From: Pseudanabaena biceps
Lineage (GTDB): Bacteria; Cyanobacteriota; Cyanobacteriia; Pseudanabaenales; Pseudanabaenaceae
Length of the DNA stretch: 64,000 bases
Reading direction: 5' to 3'
Assembly: GCA_013361095.1 (NCBI GenBank)
Contig: JAATWA010000001.1
Location: 186,001-250,000, forward strand
Positions 54,022 to 62,713 of the stretch are shown here, piece after piece. The notes under the pieces are model-generated. The model did no database searches. It saw only the letters and a list, made by a program, of their open reading frames with translations, and was not told the DNA's origin. The translations under genes and the position numbers were made by a program. How positions within the stretch are numbered: the first letter of the stretch is position 1; each line of letters opens with the position of its first letter.

Positions 54022-55266
54022 ATGACCACAACGCCGATCGCCCCCAAATCATCACCACTGATCTCCCAACCCCAAGCTATCCCCAATCGTCCAGACTCAT
54101 TAGGTCGTTTTGGCATTTTTGGCGGTAAATATGTTCCTGAAACCTTGATGAGCGCTCTGACGGAGCTAGAAACTGCTTTTTATCATTACAAAAATGATCT
54201 CGACTTTAATCAAGAATTAGACGGATATTTGCGTGACTATGTAGGACGACCTAGCCCTCTATATTTTGCGGAAAGATTGACGCAGCACTACGGCACGGCT
54301 CAGATTTATCTCAAGCGCGAAGATCTCAATCACACAGGCGCTCACAAAATTAATAACGCTTTAGCTCAAGTTTTATTAGCCATTCGCATGGGCAAAAAGC
54401 GGGTGATTGCAGAGACAGGGGCAGGACAGCATGGGGTTGCCACGGCTACAGTTTGCGCTCGCTTTGGTCTGCAATGTGTGATCTATATGGGCGTACATGA
54501 CATGGAGCGCCAGTCCTTAAATGTATTTCGCATGAAGCTAATGGGTGCGGAAGTGCGTCCTGTCGAGTCAGGTACTGGCACGCTCAAAGATGCGACTTCC
54601 GAAGCAATTCGGGATTGGGTAACTAATGTCGTTGATACCCACTACATTCTTGGTTCGGTAGCTGGCCCGCACCCCTATCCGATGATTGTGCGCGATTTTC
54701 ATGCGGTAATTGGCAAAGAAAGCCGTCGTCAGAGTCAAGAAAAATGGGGCGGATTACCAGATATTTTGCTGGCTTGTGTCGGTGGTGGCTCCAATGCGAT
54801 GGGGTTATTCCATGAGTTTGTGGATGAGCCGACGGTGCGTTTGATCGGTGTCGAAGCCGCAGGTAAAGGCACAAATACTGAATTTCACGCGGCAACTCTA
54901 ACCCTTGGTCGTGTCGGTGTATTACATGGCGCGATGAGCTATCTATTACAAGATGGACAAGGACAGGTTCAAGAAGCGCATTCTATTAGTGCAGGTTTAG
55001 ATTATCCAGGCGTGGGGCCAGAGCATAGCTATCTCAAGGATCTCGGTCGTGCCGAATATTACAGCGTAACCGATCAAGAAGCCTTAGATGCGTTTCAACG
55101 TCTGTCTCGTTTGGAAGGAATAATTCCTGCTTTGGAGACTTCCCATGCGATCGCCTACCTCGAAACTCTCTGTCCACAACTAACTAAGGATCAGCGCATT
55201 ATCATCAATTGCTCTGGTCGAGGTGACAAGGATGTAAATACAGTAATCCAGCATTTACACCTATAG
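54022..55266 (+). CDS. trpB: Tryptophan synthase beta chain
   Basis: 414 residues. Makes tryptophan from indole and serine with PLP on Lys109 ([10 protein letters not shown]). Other motifs: [24 protein letters not shown] (catalytic Glu), and [12 protein letters not shown] (PLP phosphate). TrpB1 type, standard length with a short N-terminal extension. trpA is not adjacent, as usual for cyanobacteria. Confidence 0.97.
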   Translation: MTTTPIAPKSSPLISQPQAIPNRPDSLGRFGIFGGKYVPETLMSALTELETAFYHYKNDLDFNQELDGYLRDYVGRPSPLYFAERLTQHYGTAQIYLKREDLNHTGAHKINNALAQVLLAIRMGKKRVIAETGAGQHGVATATVCARFGLQCVIYMGVHDMERQSLNVFRMKLMGAEVRPVESGTGTLKDATSEAIRDWVTNVVDTHYILGSVAGPHPYPMIVRDFHAVIGKESRRQSQEKWGGLPDILLACVGGGSNAMGLFHEFVDEPTVRLIGVEAAGKGTNTEFHAATLTLGRVGVLHGAMSYLLQDGQGQVQEAHSISAGLDYPGVGPEHSYLKDLGRAEYYSVTDQEALDAFQRLSRLEGIIPALETSHAIAYLETLCPQLTKDQRIIINCSGRGDKDVNTVIQHLHL

Positions 55267-55275
55267 GAATGACGA

Positions 55276-55302
55276 CAAAGGCGGTGTATTGCGCCGCCTT
55301 TG
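55276..55302 (+). terminator. Short hairpin after trpB
   Basis: 9-bp arms CAAAGGCGG around TGTATTGCG, 9 nt after the stop, flanked by CTATAG on both sides. Confidence 0.7.
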
Positions 55303-55414
55303 CTATAGATATGACAAAATATGTCGCAATAATAAGAAGTTTACTGGTTGATGTGATAATGCTAGCAAAAATGAAGCCAAATCACCTCTAACTCGATTTT
55401 AGATCGATAAAATT

Positions 55415-55675
55415 ATGGATATTAAGCTTATCAACATCGGTTTTGGCAATATTGTTTCGGCGAACCGAGTTGTAGCAATTGTCAGTCCAGAATCTGCACC
55501 TATTAAGCGGATTATTAGCGATGCCCGTGAGCATGGGAAACTGGTCGATGCCACCTATGGAAGACGTACCAGAGCCGTGATTGTCACTGATTCGAGTCAT
55601 GTGGTTTTATCCGCAATTCAACCCGAAACTGTTGCTAATCGCTTTGTAATCAGCAAAGAAGGTACGGCAGAGTAA
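55415..55675 (+). CDS. RemA-like DUF370 protein
   Basis: 86 residues. [34 protein letters not shown] and the later [35 protein letters not shown] are the DUF370/RemA signature. In Bacillus, RemA is a DNA-binding activator of matrix genes. The neighbouring gmk is a widely conserved partner. The role in cyanobacteria is not established. Confidence 0.92.
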   Translation: MDIKLINIGFGNIVSANRVVAIVSPESAPIKRIISDAREHGKLVDATYGRRTRAVIVTDSSHVVLSAIQPETVANRFVISKEGTAE

Positions 55676-55718
55676 AATCCAACGTAAAGACCAAGTAAAG
55701 TTCAGTTCTATCTTTAGC

Positions 55719-55743
55719 AAACAAGGGGCCTAAGCCCTTGTTT
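55719..55743 (+). terminator. Intrinsic terminator after the remA-like gene
   Basis: AAACAAGGGGC/GCCCTTGTTT hairpin with one bulged G, followed by TTTCTTTAG. Confidence 0.75.
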
Positions 55744-55845
55744 CTTTAGTTTATGATGGTGCGATCACCAATTCTCAAACCGTTGTTTCCCCAATTTGGT
55801 AAAGTGCCATTTTTAGCTACAGCGCTTTGCGCTAAATTAAACCCC

Positions 55846-55894
55846 GAAGAAGTTTTTGAAAGCGCGGCTCCGCCGCGCTTTCAAAAACTTCTTT
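55846..55894. repeat. Palindrome upstream of gmk, 23-bp arms, TCC loop
   Basis: Core AAAGCGCGGC-TCC-GCCGCGCTTT, one outer G-T pair. Preceded by mini-palindrome AGCGCTTTGCGCT (55821-55833). It ends 29 bp before the gmk ATG. Confidence 0.9.
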
Positions 55895-55922
55895 GTACTA
55901 CTTGAAGCCTCAACAGGTTGTA

Positions 55923-56501
55923 ATGATATTAGATAAATCCGAAAAATCAGATACAGGCAAACTAATTGTAATTACAGGGCCCAGTGGGGTTGGCAAAGGG
56001 ATGCTGCTCCGCAAGTTACTAGAACGATATCCCGATCGCATTTTCTTTTCTATTTCCGCAACCACGCGATCGCCTCGAGATGGTGAACAAAACGGTCGAG
56101 AATATTTCTTTTGGAGTCGTTTAGAGTTTGAGCAGAAGCGTGATGATGGCGAGTTTTTGGAATGGGCTGAATATGCTGGCAATCTTTATGGCACGCCACT
56201 GTCAGCCATTAATCAGGCAATTTCTTTAGGAAGAATTGTCATCTTAGAAATTGAACTAGAAGGGGCGCGGCAGGTGGCGATATCTTTTCCTAGTGCAAAA
56301 CGAATTTTTATTAGTCCGCCTTCGATGGAAGTATTAGAGCGTCGATTGCGCGATCGCAGTACTGATAGTGATGAGCAGATTTTGAAGCGGTTGCATCATG
56401 CCAAGTTAGAAATAGCTGCTGCTGCTGAGTTTGATGTAGCAATTGTTAATGATGATCTAGCGATCGCGCTGGAACAATTAGAGAAAGCAATCTTGAATTA
56501 A
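55923..56501 (+). CDS. gmk: Guanylate kinase
   Basis: 192 residues from ATG 55923 (an in-frame TTG at 55893 lies inside a palindrome and is rejected). Phosphorylates GMP to GDP. P-loop TGPSGVGKGMLLRKL, GMP-binding SATTRSPRDGEQNGREYFFWS, EFLEWAEYAGNLYGTP, and ILEIELEGARQV. Normal length. Confidence 0.95.
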   Translation: MILDKSEKSDTGKLIVITGPSGVGKGMLLRKLLERYPDRIFFSISATTRSPRDGEQNGREYFFWSRLEFEQKRDDGEFLEWAEYAGNLYGTPLSAINQAISLGRIVILEIELEGARQVAISFPSAKRIFISPPSMEVLERRLRDRSTDSDEQILKRLHHAKLEIAAAAEFDVAIVNDDLAIALEQLEKAILN

Positions 56502-56503
56502 AA

Positions 56504-56528
56504 AGAGTCGGCGCTTTGCGCCGACTCT
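56504..56528. terminator. Perfect short palindrome between gmk and pepA, TTT loop
   Basis: 11-bp arms AGAGTCGGCGC, 3 nt past the gmk stop. A weaker hairpin AATAGCG...CGCTATT follows at 56536-56554 and abuts the pepA stop. Confidence 0.9.
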
Positions 56529-56556
56529 CTGAGTAAATAGCGCAAAACGCTATTTT

Positions 56557-58068
56557 TTAGTTAGTAATGAGATTTACTAAAGTTCTTACGGCGAAACCAG
56601 TGCCGCCCGCATTGTTATAGCCTGATTCGCGCTCAGTCCAGACTGGCCCCGCGATATCAAGATGCGCCCATGCCTTGGTTTCCTTGACAAACTGCTTTAA
56701 AAATAAAGCTCCTGTAATGGCTCCACCTGCGCGAGAACCTGTATTTTTGAAATCAGCAACCACCGACTTCAACTGATCAAAATAGGGTTCTTCGAGAGGC
56801 ATCCGCCAGAATTTTTCACCAGCATTCTTCGCTGCCGATGCGATCGCCGTAGCAAAGTCTTCATCAATTGACCACATGCCGCCGATATCTTCGCCTAGCG
56901 CCACTACACAAGCACCCGTAAGTGTTGCCAAATCTACGATCGCATCAACACCCAATTTGTCGGCATAGACTAGGGCATCGGCGAGGGTCAAGCGACCTTC
57001 AGCATCGGTATTATTAACCTCAATAGTTTTGCCATTAGAAGCAGTGAGAATGTCCCCTGGACGCATGGCACTGCCATTGACCATATTTTCGCAAGTGGCG
57101 ACGATGAAATGGACTTCGATGTCTGTGGGTTGCAACTTAGCGATCGCCTTAGCCGCACCAAGGGCAGCCGCCGAACCACCCATATCGGTTTTCATCAATT
57201 CGATGCTACTGCCAACACCTGTTTTAAGGTTTAAACCACCAGAGTCAAAGGTTAAGCCTTTACCAACGATCGCTAATTTACGTTTTGGCGTGCCATTGCT
57301 ATAGGTCAGGTGGATAAACTTGGGTGGAATATCGGAAGCTCTGGCGACACTAAGGAAGGCTCCCATACCTAGCGCCTCACAATCGGCTTGTTCCAAAATC
57401 TTGGCGGTGAAATATTCGGACTCAGCGGCGATCGCGATCGCCGTATCCGCAAGCGTAATTGGTGTAACGATATTGGCAGGAGCCGATACTAATTCCCGCG
57501 CCAAAATTACGCCATCGACTATCAATTGAGCTTTAGCGATCGCAGGATTAGAAACTTCAGGACTAGCCTCTAAAATTTCAACTTGCTCTAGTCTTGAGGG
57601 CTGCGGATCTTTGGATTTGAAGCGTTTGTCTTGATGGGCGGCTAGCAAAACACCTTCAGAGATCGCCTGTGTAGTCAAGCCGACATCTTGGTTATAGGTC
57701 GGAAAAGCCAAACCTAATTTTTTTACCTTTTCCTTATTTGCCCATTTCACCGCCGCCGCCGCCGCTTTGCGCCAGCTATCAGCAGTAGCTTTTGCAGGTT
57801 GTCCTAACCCAATCAAAATCACTTTACGGATCGCATAGTCGATCCCAATCCGACCACTGACTGAAGATCCTGATTCGCCCGTAAATTCTGATTCTGTAAT
57901 TAGATCAGTGAGAGTACAGCCCAAAACTTGGATGTCTAAGTTTTTAAGGGAATCGGACAGGGTAAAAGTTTTTGTCTCTTGGTTGCTTTCCGAATTGGTA
58001 AAGACAGCGATCGCGATCGCATCACCACGCCATGACTGCGGGGCGATTAATGATGGGAGGATATTCAT
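56557..58068 (-). CDS. pepA: Leucyl aminopeptidase (M17)
   Basis: 503 residues from ATG 58068 (TTG 58086 is an in-frame alternative). Two-metal cytosolic exopeptidase releasing N-terminal residues. Metal and catalytic motifs: [16 protein letters not shown] (Lys, Asp), [10 protein letters not shown] (Asp) and [14 protein letters not shown] (Asp, Glu, catalytic Arg). N-terminal regulatory domain ~1-170 is present. Full length. Confidence 0.95.
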   Translation of the reverse strand: MNILPSLIAPQSWRGDAIAIAVFTNSESNQETKTFTLSDSLKNLDIQVLGCTLTDLITESEFTGESGSSVSGRIGIDYAIRKVILIGLGQPAKATADSWRKAAAAAVKWANKEKVKKLGLAFPTYNQDVGLTTQAISEGVLLAAHQDKRFKSKDPQPSRLEQVEILEASPEVSNPAIAKAQLIVDGVILARELVSAPANIVTPITLADTAIAIAAESEYFTAKILEQADCEALGMGAFLSVARASDIPPKFIHLTYSNGTPKRKLAIVGKGLTFDSGGLNLKTGVGSSIELMKTDMGGSAAALGAAKAIAKLQPTDIEVHFIVATCENMVNGSAMRPGDILTASNGKTIEVNNTDAEGRLTLADALVYADKLGVDAIVDLATLTGACVVALGEDIGGMWSIDEDFATAIASAAKNAGEKFWRMPLEEPYFDQLKSVVADFKNTGSRAGGAITGALFLKQFVKETKAWAHLDIAGPVWTERESGYNNAGGTGFAVRTLVNLITN

Positions 58069-58203
58069 TTTGTATTCAGTTTGCAAGTTGTTTCGCTATA
58101 TTACTCAGGCTAGCTGCTATATTACAATCTGTAAGTCAATTGTACCAATTCACAAAAGTGTGCGAGTACTTTATAGCTGTAGCCAGCCAAGTTAAGACAC
58201 AAA

Positions 58204-58249
58204 ACCCAAGGATTAGCGGTGCGAAGCGCCGCACCGCTAATCCTTGGGT
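58204..58249. repeat. Palindrome, 19-bp arms, 8-nt loop
   Basis: ACCCAAGGATTAGCGGTGC arms around GAAGCGCC. Unusual position: in a divergent intergenic region rather than after a stop codon. Confidence 0.88.
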
Positions 58250-58373
58250 AGGAAGAGAGTAATGGTGATGACTATGGCTATAGTAAAAGTATCTACCCAT
58301 TAGCATGATGATTGTGATGTATGAGCTATCAGAATATGTTTCTAGTAATGTATTTTAGCTAATGTTTAAATTT

Positions 58374-58379
58374 GAGGAG
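58374..58379 (+). promoter_or_regulatory. Ribosome-site-like GAGGAG before the TolC-like gene
   Basis: GAGGAG at about 58374-58379, 14 nt upstream of ATG 58394. The spacing is a little long for a classical site. Confidence 0.45.
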
Positions 58380-58393
58380 TAACGGACTGAATT

Positions 58394-60121
58394 ATGCGAA
58401 TTTCTTCCAGTTGGTTGACGCTTGGTGCGAGTTTATCGCTTCTGATTCCAGCTTGGACAGCCAATGCTCAAGAATTTACAATGCCATTGCGCCCATTTAA
58501 TAAGGTTGTTTTAGAGCCTGATGTCACACTCCCTAAATCTGCTCAAAATGCTCTCGCTGCGAATATCACAAATCTTGAGTCTCAGGGATTAGGTGGCGAA
58601 TTGCAGGAGCAAGCGATCGCAAATTCTCAAAAGCCAAGGACTCTAATTTCTGATAAATTTGCGGCTCTAACCCCAGACATCAGTATGGAGAGCAGATCTA
58701 TTGTTACTAGCACTGTTACAGAAAACAAAAGCAATCAATCTAGCCAGCCATCCTCACCACTCAAAATTAGTTCATCCACCGAGCCAGCAAGAGTAATCCC
58801 TAGCTCGGCGGCTTCTGACTCTGGCAAACTTGATGTAGTTCAGCCGTTAGTCGTGCCAACTACGCCAAGTCAAGTCAAGCTAGAGACGACTAAAGCAGTT
58901 ACCCTTGAAGAAATCTTGGAGTTAGTAGAGCGGACTAACTCAGATTGGATTCAGGCGCGTATCGCCATAGACAGAGCGAGGGCAGCTTTAAGAGAAGCCG
59001 AAGCAGGCAAAGCCCCAACAGTTACAGGCTCAGTGCAGTACAGCTACTCGGCTCAGACAAGGATAAATAGCAGTACCAATACCAACTTCAATACCAATAC
59101 AACCAATAGCAGTAACCCCCTGACAGGGACTGTAGGTATTGATTACAACATTTTTGATTCGGGAGTAAATGATTCATCAATTCGGATTGCCGAAAATAAT
59201 CTACGCATTGCCGAGTCAGATCTTAATCGCGCTCGTCAAACGATTCGCCTCAGTATCACTACTGCCTATTACAGTTTGCAAAATGCCGATGAAACTATTC
59301 GGATTCGGAACAAAGCTGTGGAAAACGCGGCAAAAAGTCTCAAAGATACTCAAGCCAGAGAAAGAGCAGGAGTTGGGACAAAATTTGATGTGCTGCAATC
59401 GGAAGTACAGTTAGCAAATGCCAAGCAAGACTTGCTGAATGCAGAAGCGGCTCAACTAGTAGCAAGGCGCGAACTATCGCGTCAGTTAAATTTCCCTGCC
59501 GTCGTCGAGATCACGGCTGCCGATAAAATTGCTCCTGTCTCGGTGTGGAAGCTGTCTCTAGAGGAGTCCATTGTATTGGCTGTACGAAATCGTGCAGAAC
59601 TAGACATTCGCAAGCTGGAGCGCGAAGTTGCCCGCGATCGCGCTAATACTTCCCTTGCAAGGATAGGTCCGCAAGTCGATCTATTTGCGAACCTGAATAC
59701 TAGTACAGATTTTGCTAGCAGTACTGGTGTCGTCTTAGGCTCCCAAATCGGTGCAAGACTAAATTGGACTTTGTACGATGGTGGTAAAGCGGCTGCTCAA
59801 GTAGATCAGTTTAAGTCTGACCAAGCTCTGGCGGAAAGTCGCTTTGAACAGGATGCTCGTCAAACTCGTTATGATGTTGAAGAGTCCTTTATCAATCAGC
59901 GATCGCGCTTTCAGCAGATTGAAACGGCAACAATTGCGGTCAAACAAGCCGAAGAAGCTCTTCGTTTAGCTCGTTTGCGCCTTGATGCGGGGGTTGGTAC
60001 GCAGCTTGAGGTGATTACTGCCGAGTCAGACTTTACCCGTGCTGATGTTAACCGTGTGCAAGCGATTATTGGCTACAATCAATCCCGCGCTAATCTAGAT
60101 CGGGCTGTAAGTGGACTATAA
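58394..60121 (+). CDS. TolC-family outer-membrane efflux protein
   Basis: 575 residues. Signal peptide ~1-25 (WLTLGASLSLLIPAWTANA), a Ser/Pro-rich linker to ~165, then two TolC repeats of long helices (EILELVERTNSDWIQARIAIDRARAALREAEA; ESIVLAVRNRAELDIRKLEREVARDRA). Forms the outer-membrane channel of tripartite exporters or type I secretion. Partner pump genes are not in the window. The proline-rich linker is typical of cyanobacterial TolC proteins. Confidence 0.92.
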   Translation: MRISSSWLTLGASLSLLIPAWTANAQEFTMPLRPFNKVVLEPDVTLPKSAQNALAANITNLESQGLGGELQEQAIANSQKPRTLISDKFAALTPDISMESRSIVTSTVTENKSNQSSQPSSPLKISSSTEPARVIPSSAASDSGKLDVVQPLVVPTTPSQVKLETTKAVTLEEILELVERTNSDWIQARIAIDRARAALREAEAGKAPTVTGSVQYSYSAQTRINSSTNTNFNTNTTNSSNPLTGTVGIDYNIFDSGVNDSSIRIAENNLRIAESDLNRARQTIRLSITTAYYSLQNADETIRIRNKAVENAAKSLKDTQARERAGVGTKFDVLQSEVQLANAKQDLLNAEAAQLVARRELSRQLNFPAVVEITAADKIAPVSVWKLSLEESIVLAVRNRAELDIRKLEREVARDRANTSLARIGPQVDLFANLNTSTDFASSTGVVLGSQIGARLNWTLYDGGKAAAQVDQFKSDQALAESRFEQDARQTRYDVEESFINQRSRFQQIETATIAVKQAEEALRLARLRLDAGVGTQLEVITAESDFTRADVNRVQAIIGYNQSRANLDRAVSGL

Positions 60122-60162
60122 AGATTAGAGAAGTAGCGCTTTGCACTACTTCTCTAATCTTT
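60120..60162. terminator. Palindrome after the TolC-like gene, TTT loop
   Basis: 20-bp arms AAAGATTAGAGAAGTAGCGC with one C-A mismatch; overlaps the stop TAA at its first base pair. First of four consecutive palindromes. Confidence 0.9.
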
Positions 60163-60176
60163 TTGCAGTAAACAGC

Positions 60177-60220
60177 AAATCCAAGAAGCTGTGGCGCGTG
60201 CGCCACAGCTTCTTGGATTT
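60177..60220. repeat. Perfect palindrome, 21-bp arms, GT centre
   Basis: AAATCCAAGAAGCTGTGGCG arms; centre GCGC-GT-GCGC. Second of four. Confidence 0.92.
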
Positions 60221-60233
60221 ATTGTTAAGACAC

Positions 60234-60288
60234 AAAGCAAAAACAGTATGAGGCGGTGCGAAGCACCGCCTCATACTGTTTTTGCTTT
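60234..60288. repeat. Perfect palindrome, 26-bp arms, GAA loop
   Basis: Core GAGGCGGTGC-GAA-GCACCGCCTC, outer AAAGCAAAAACAGTAT. Third of four; right flank is of the GATTTGTCCT...CAAGTG type (60281-60320). Confidence 0.93.
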
Positions 60289-60315
60289 GATTTGTCCTGA
60301 TACAAGTGGCTACAG

Positions 60316-60368
60316 CTATAAAAGGCAAGAATCGCATCGCGACGCGATGCGATTCTTGCCTTTTATAG
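60316..60368. repeat. Perfect palindrome, 25-bp arms, GAC loop
   Basis: Core ATCGCATCGC-GAC-GCGATGCGAT, outer CTATAAAAGGCAAGA. Fourth of four; the GCTATA at its left edge also ends the preceding flank. Confidence 0.93.
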
Positions 60369-60432
60369 TAATTGACAAGCGCTGTATGGTTTAAAATGCA
60401 GACAAAACTATCCTTGATTAGTCTTGTTTCGC

Positions 60433-61362
60433 ATGATTGAGCCTTCCCAGCCTAACTTTAATCCATCAGCACAGTTCACCCAATTTCGTCAGGCGATCGC
60501 GCGTAAGGATTTTCTGATTACGGCTGAGGTATCTCCACCCAAGGGTAGCGACCCTACGCATATGCTTGAGCAAGCGCGATCGCTCAAGGGTCGGGTTCAT
60601 GCAGTTAACATTACAGACTCCAGTCGGGCAGTGATGAGTATGAGTCCTGTGGCAGCTTCCGTGCTAATTCAGCAGCGAGTTGGCATCGAAACTATTTGTC
60701 AACTTGCCTGTCGCGATCGCAATCGCATTGCATTACAAGGGGATTTGTTTGGGGCAGCCGCCCTCGGTATTACTAATATTTTGGCGCTCACAGGCGATCC
60801 TGTAAAAGCAGGGGACTCACCCGATGCGCGATCGGTTTTTGATTATGAATCAGTGCGCCTATTACAACTAATCCAAAAGCTAAATCAAGGTTTGGATGCC
60901 AATAGCAAGCTGCTTCCTCACCAAGGAACTAACTTTTTAGCAGGAGCGGCGATCGATCCGCAATCACCAAGTTGGTCAGGTTTACAAAAAAGATTTGAGC
61001 GCAAGTTAAATGCTGGAGCGCAATTTTTTCAAAGCCAATTGATTACTGATTTTGATCGCCTCGATAAGTTTGTCCATCAAGTCGCGAATCAATCGGATAA
61101 ACCAATCTTAGCGGGAATATTTTTAATCAAGTCCGCCAAAAATGCTTTGTTCCTTAATAAATTTGTGCCTGGAGTGCAGATTCCTGATCACATTATTGAT
61201 CGCCTCGCTAAAGCGAAATCTCCCTTGCAAGAGGGCATTGCGATCGCTGCCGAGCAGGTGCAAATGGCTCAACAAATCTGTCAGGGAGTACATATCATGG
61301 CAATCAAAGCGGAACATCTAATTCCCGAAATTCTTGATCGTGCCAAAGTATCCATTATATAA
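60433..61362 (+). CDS. Methylenetetrahydrofolate reductase family protein
   Basis: 309 residues from ATG 60433 (TTG 60424 alternative). TIM barrel with TAEVSPPKGSDPTHMLEQA, CQLACRDRNRIALQGDLFGAAALGITNILALTGDP (folate/FAD region) and a C-terminal KSAKNALFLNKFVPGVQIPDHIIDRL. The AEVSPPKG variant differs from the E. coli MetF start but is usual in cyanobacteria. It would supply methyl-THF for methionine; cofactor preference cannot be read. Confidence 0.88.
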   Translation: MIEPSQPNFNPSAQFTQFRQAIARKDFLITAEVSPPKGSDPTHMLEQARSLKGRVHAVNITDSSRAVMSMSPVAASVLIQQRVGIETICQLACRDRNRIALQGDLFGAAALGITNILALTGDPVKAGDSPDARSVFDYESVRLLQLIQKLNQGLDANSKLLPHQGTNFLAGAAIDPQSPSWSGLQKRFERKLNAGAQFFQSQLITDFDRLDKFVHQVANQSDKPILAGIFLIKSAKNALFLNKFVPGVQIPDHIIDRLAKAKSPLQEGIAIAAEQVQMAQQICQGVHIMAIKAEHLIPEILDRAKVSII

Positions 61363-61364
61363 AA

Positions 61365-61405
61365 CCAGAACTAGTGGGGCGGCGAAGCCGCCCCACTAGT
61401 TCTGG
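61365..61405. terminator. Perfect palindrome after the MTHFR gene, 19-bp arms, GAA loop
   Basis: CCAGAACTAGTGGGGCGGC arms, 3 nt past the stop. Confidence 0.93.
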
Positions 61406-61482
61406 AAAATCTGACATATGGTGTGAAAAACCAAAGTTTTATTAATTTCAGTTAACCTAAAGAAGTACCCTAAATTAAATCT

Positions 61483-62001
61483 ATGGCAAGACGTAGATAT
61501 TCCTCCACCCTGAATACACCACCGACCGAACCCAAAGCCAACGACACCACCACAAAACTAGCGATCGCAGGCGCAATTTTTGCGATCGGCATTGGTGTGG
61601 GAATAGCTTTATCCACGCTCAACCCAACGCCTCGTACCGTTGATGCTATCCGCTTAGATAACCTTGCACCGAGTCGAGACTTTTGCAATAACTATGGGGC
61701 TTCCGCGATGGTGATGAGCAGCCGTGTATACGTCACTCTTAACCCCTTTAATGTCTTTATTAGCCAAGCTGAGCCAGTCCCTGGTTGTGTAGTATTACCC
61801 AACAACTGGAATGTACTATTACAAAAGAACGTGATCAAAGAAGCAGATATTCGCCAGTGCAAGGATCGGATGAATACTTTTGGCTTCACAGGTGATCTCG
61901 AAAAGTCGCCCAATGTGGACTGTATTTACGAAAGTAAAGATGCAACTGAGAAGTTTACCAATGGCTTACCTGCTGCGCCTACTCCAAAACCTCAACCATA
62001 A
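61483..62001 (+). CDS. DUF3172 membrane-anchored protein
   Basis: 172 residues. Basic N-terminus (MARRRYSS), one helix ~27-47 (LAIAGAIFAIGIGVGIALS), then a soluble domain with conserved-looking cysteines (RDFCNNYGASAMVM, VPGCVVLP, ADIRQCKDRMN, VDCIYES). Matches the cyanobacterial DUF3172 pattern; function unknown. Four cysteines in the outside part could form disulfides. Confidence 0.82.
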   Translation: MARRRYSSTLNTPPTEPKANDTTTKLAIAGAIFAIGIGVGIALSTLNPTPRTVDAIRLDNLAPSRDFCNNYGASAMVMSSRVYVTLNPFNVFISQAEPVPGCVVLPNNWNVLLQKNVIKEADIRQCKDRMNTFGFTGDLEKSPNVDCIYESKDATEKFTNGLPAAPTPKPQP

Positions 62002-62035
62002 CTATAAAAACCGCGCTTTGCGCCTTCTAAAAACC

Positions 62036-62086
62036 CAAGAGAATTTCTGAAAGTCTGGCTTTGCCAGACTTTCAGAAATTCTCTTG
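62036..62086. repeat. Perfect palindrome, 24-bp arms, TTT loop
   Basis: Core GAAAGTCTGGC-TTT-GCCAGACTTTC, outer CAAGAGAATTTCT. Between the convergent DUF3172 and Usp genes. Confidence 0.92.
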
Positions 62087-62099
62087 TAATTCAAAAAAG

Positions 62100-62144
62100 C
62101 AATAATAGTAGGTGCGGCGCGAAGCGCCGCACCTACTATTATTG
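62100..62144. terminator. Perfect palindrome, 21-bp arms, GAA loop
   Basis: Core AGGTGCGGCGC-GAA-GCGCCGCACCT; ends one base before the Usp stop on the minus strand. Confidence 0.93.
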
Positions 62145-62145
62145 G

Positions 62146-62598
62146 TTAACGCACGATTAGAACAGGAGAAACGCAATGATGTGCCACATAATCGCTCACA
62201 CTCCCTAACATCAACCTTTCTACCGAACCTAACCCGCGTGAACCAATAATTAATAAGTCAGGCTGTTCCGATGCAGCCACCTTGCAAATTACATCGCGAG
62301 GCAAGCCTATTTCCAATCTCGTAGTACTCTCCATGTGCGAAGCTTGGCAAGTATTTTGGGCATTTTGAAGCAACGCTTGTCCAGCATTCAGCACTTTGCG
62401 CTCTAGTTCGACATCAGGTAAACCGCGCCAACCGACCCAATCCCCCGTGGGCATCATCACCTCTGGTACATAACTACTCAAAGGTTCGACCACAGTTAAC
62501 AAGACAATTTCGGCTTTCAAAGGAACCGCAAAACTTAGGGCTTTGCTCAACGCATGTTCGCTAGCCTGAGAGCCATCAATAGAAACTAAGAATTTCAT
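62146..62598 (-). CDS. Universal stress protein (UspA family)
   Basis: 150 residues, single Usp domain. MKFLVSIDGSQASEHAL start and the ATP-binding GSRGLGSVERLMLGSVSDYVAHHCVSPVLIVR (G-2x-G-9x-GS) place it in the nucleotide-binding class. Cytosolic; stress role inferred from the family. Confidence 0.94.
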   Translation of the reverse strand: MKFLVSIDGSQASEHALSKALSFAVPLKAEIVLLTVVEPLSSYVPEVMMPTGDWVGWRGLPDVELERKVLNAGQALLQNAQNTCQASHMESTTRLEIGLPRDVICKVAASEQPDLLIIGSRGLGSVERLMLGSVSDYVAHHCVSPVLIVR

Positions 62599-62713
62599 AT
62601 AATTAACACAAAATTAAAAATGGGAAAAGCTATATGTTGTTGCAGACCCCAATATACTGATGGTAATGAACAAGTCGTAGATCTTTGCTGTAGTTAATTT
62701 CTTTTAATATTTC

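Larger units (their letters stand above)
58069..58393. other. Intergenic region between pepA and the TolC-like gene
   Basis: 325 bp of divergent leader without a gene. It holds palindrome 58204-58249 with a right flank GGAAGAGAGTAA (58251-58262) like the MITE-type ends, and the leader with GAGGAG before the TolC-like start. Confidence 0.8.

Noticed and set aside
13629..62144. CRISPR array made of the repeated palindromes
   Set aside because: Repeats are dispersed, with unequal spacing, different arms and genes between them; there are no uniform spacers and no cas genes.
13629..62144. All palindromes being simple intrinsic terminators
   Set aside because: Some probably terminate transcription, but perfect 25-30 bp arms, tandem stacking, shared flanks, one in-frame copy in a gene and one in a divergent promoter region need another explanation as well.
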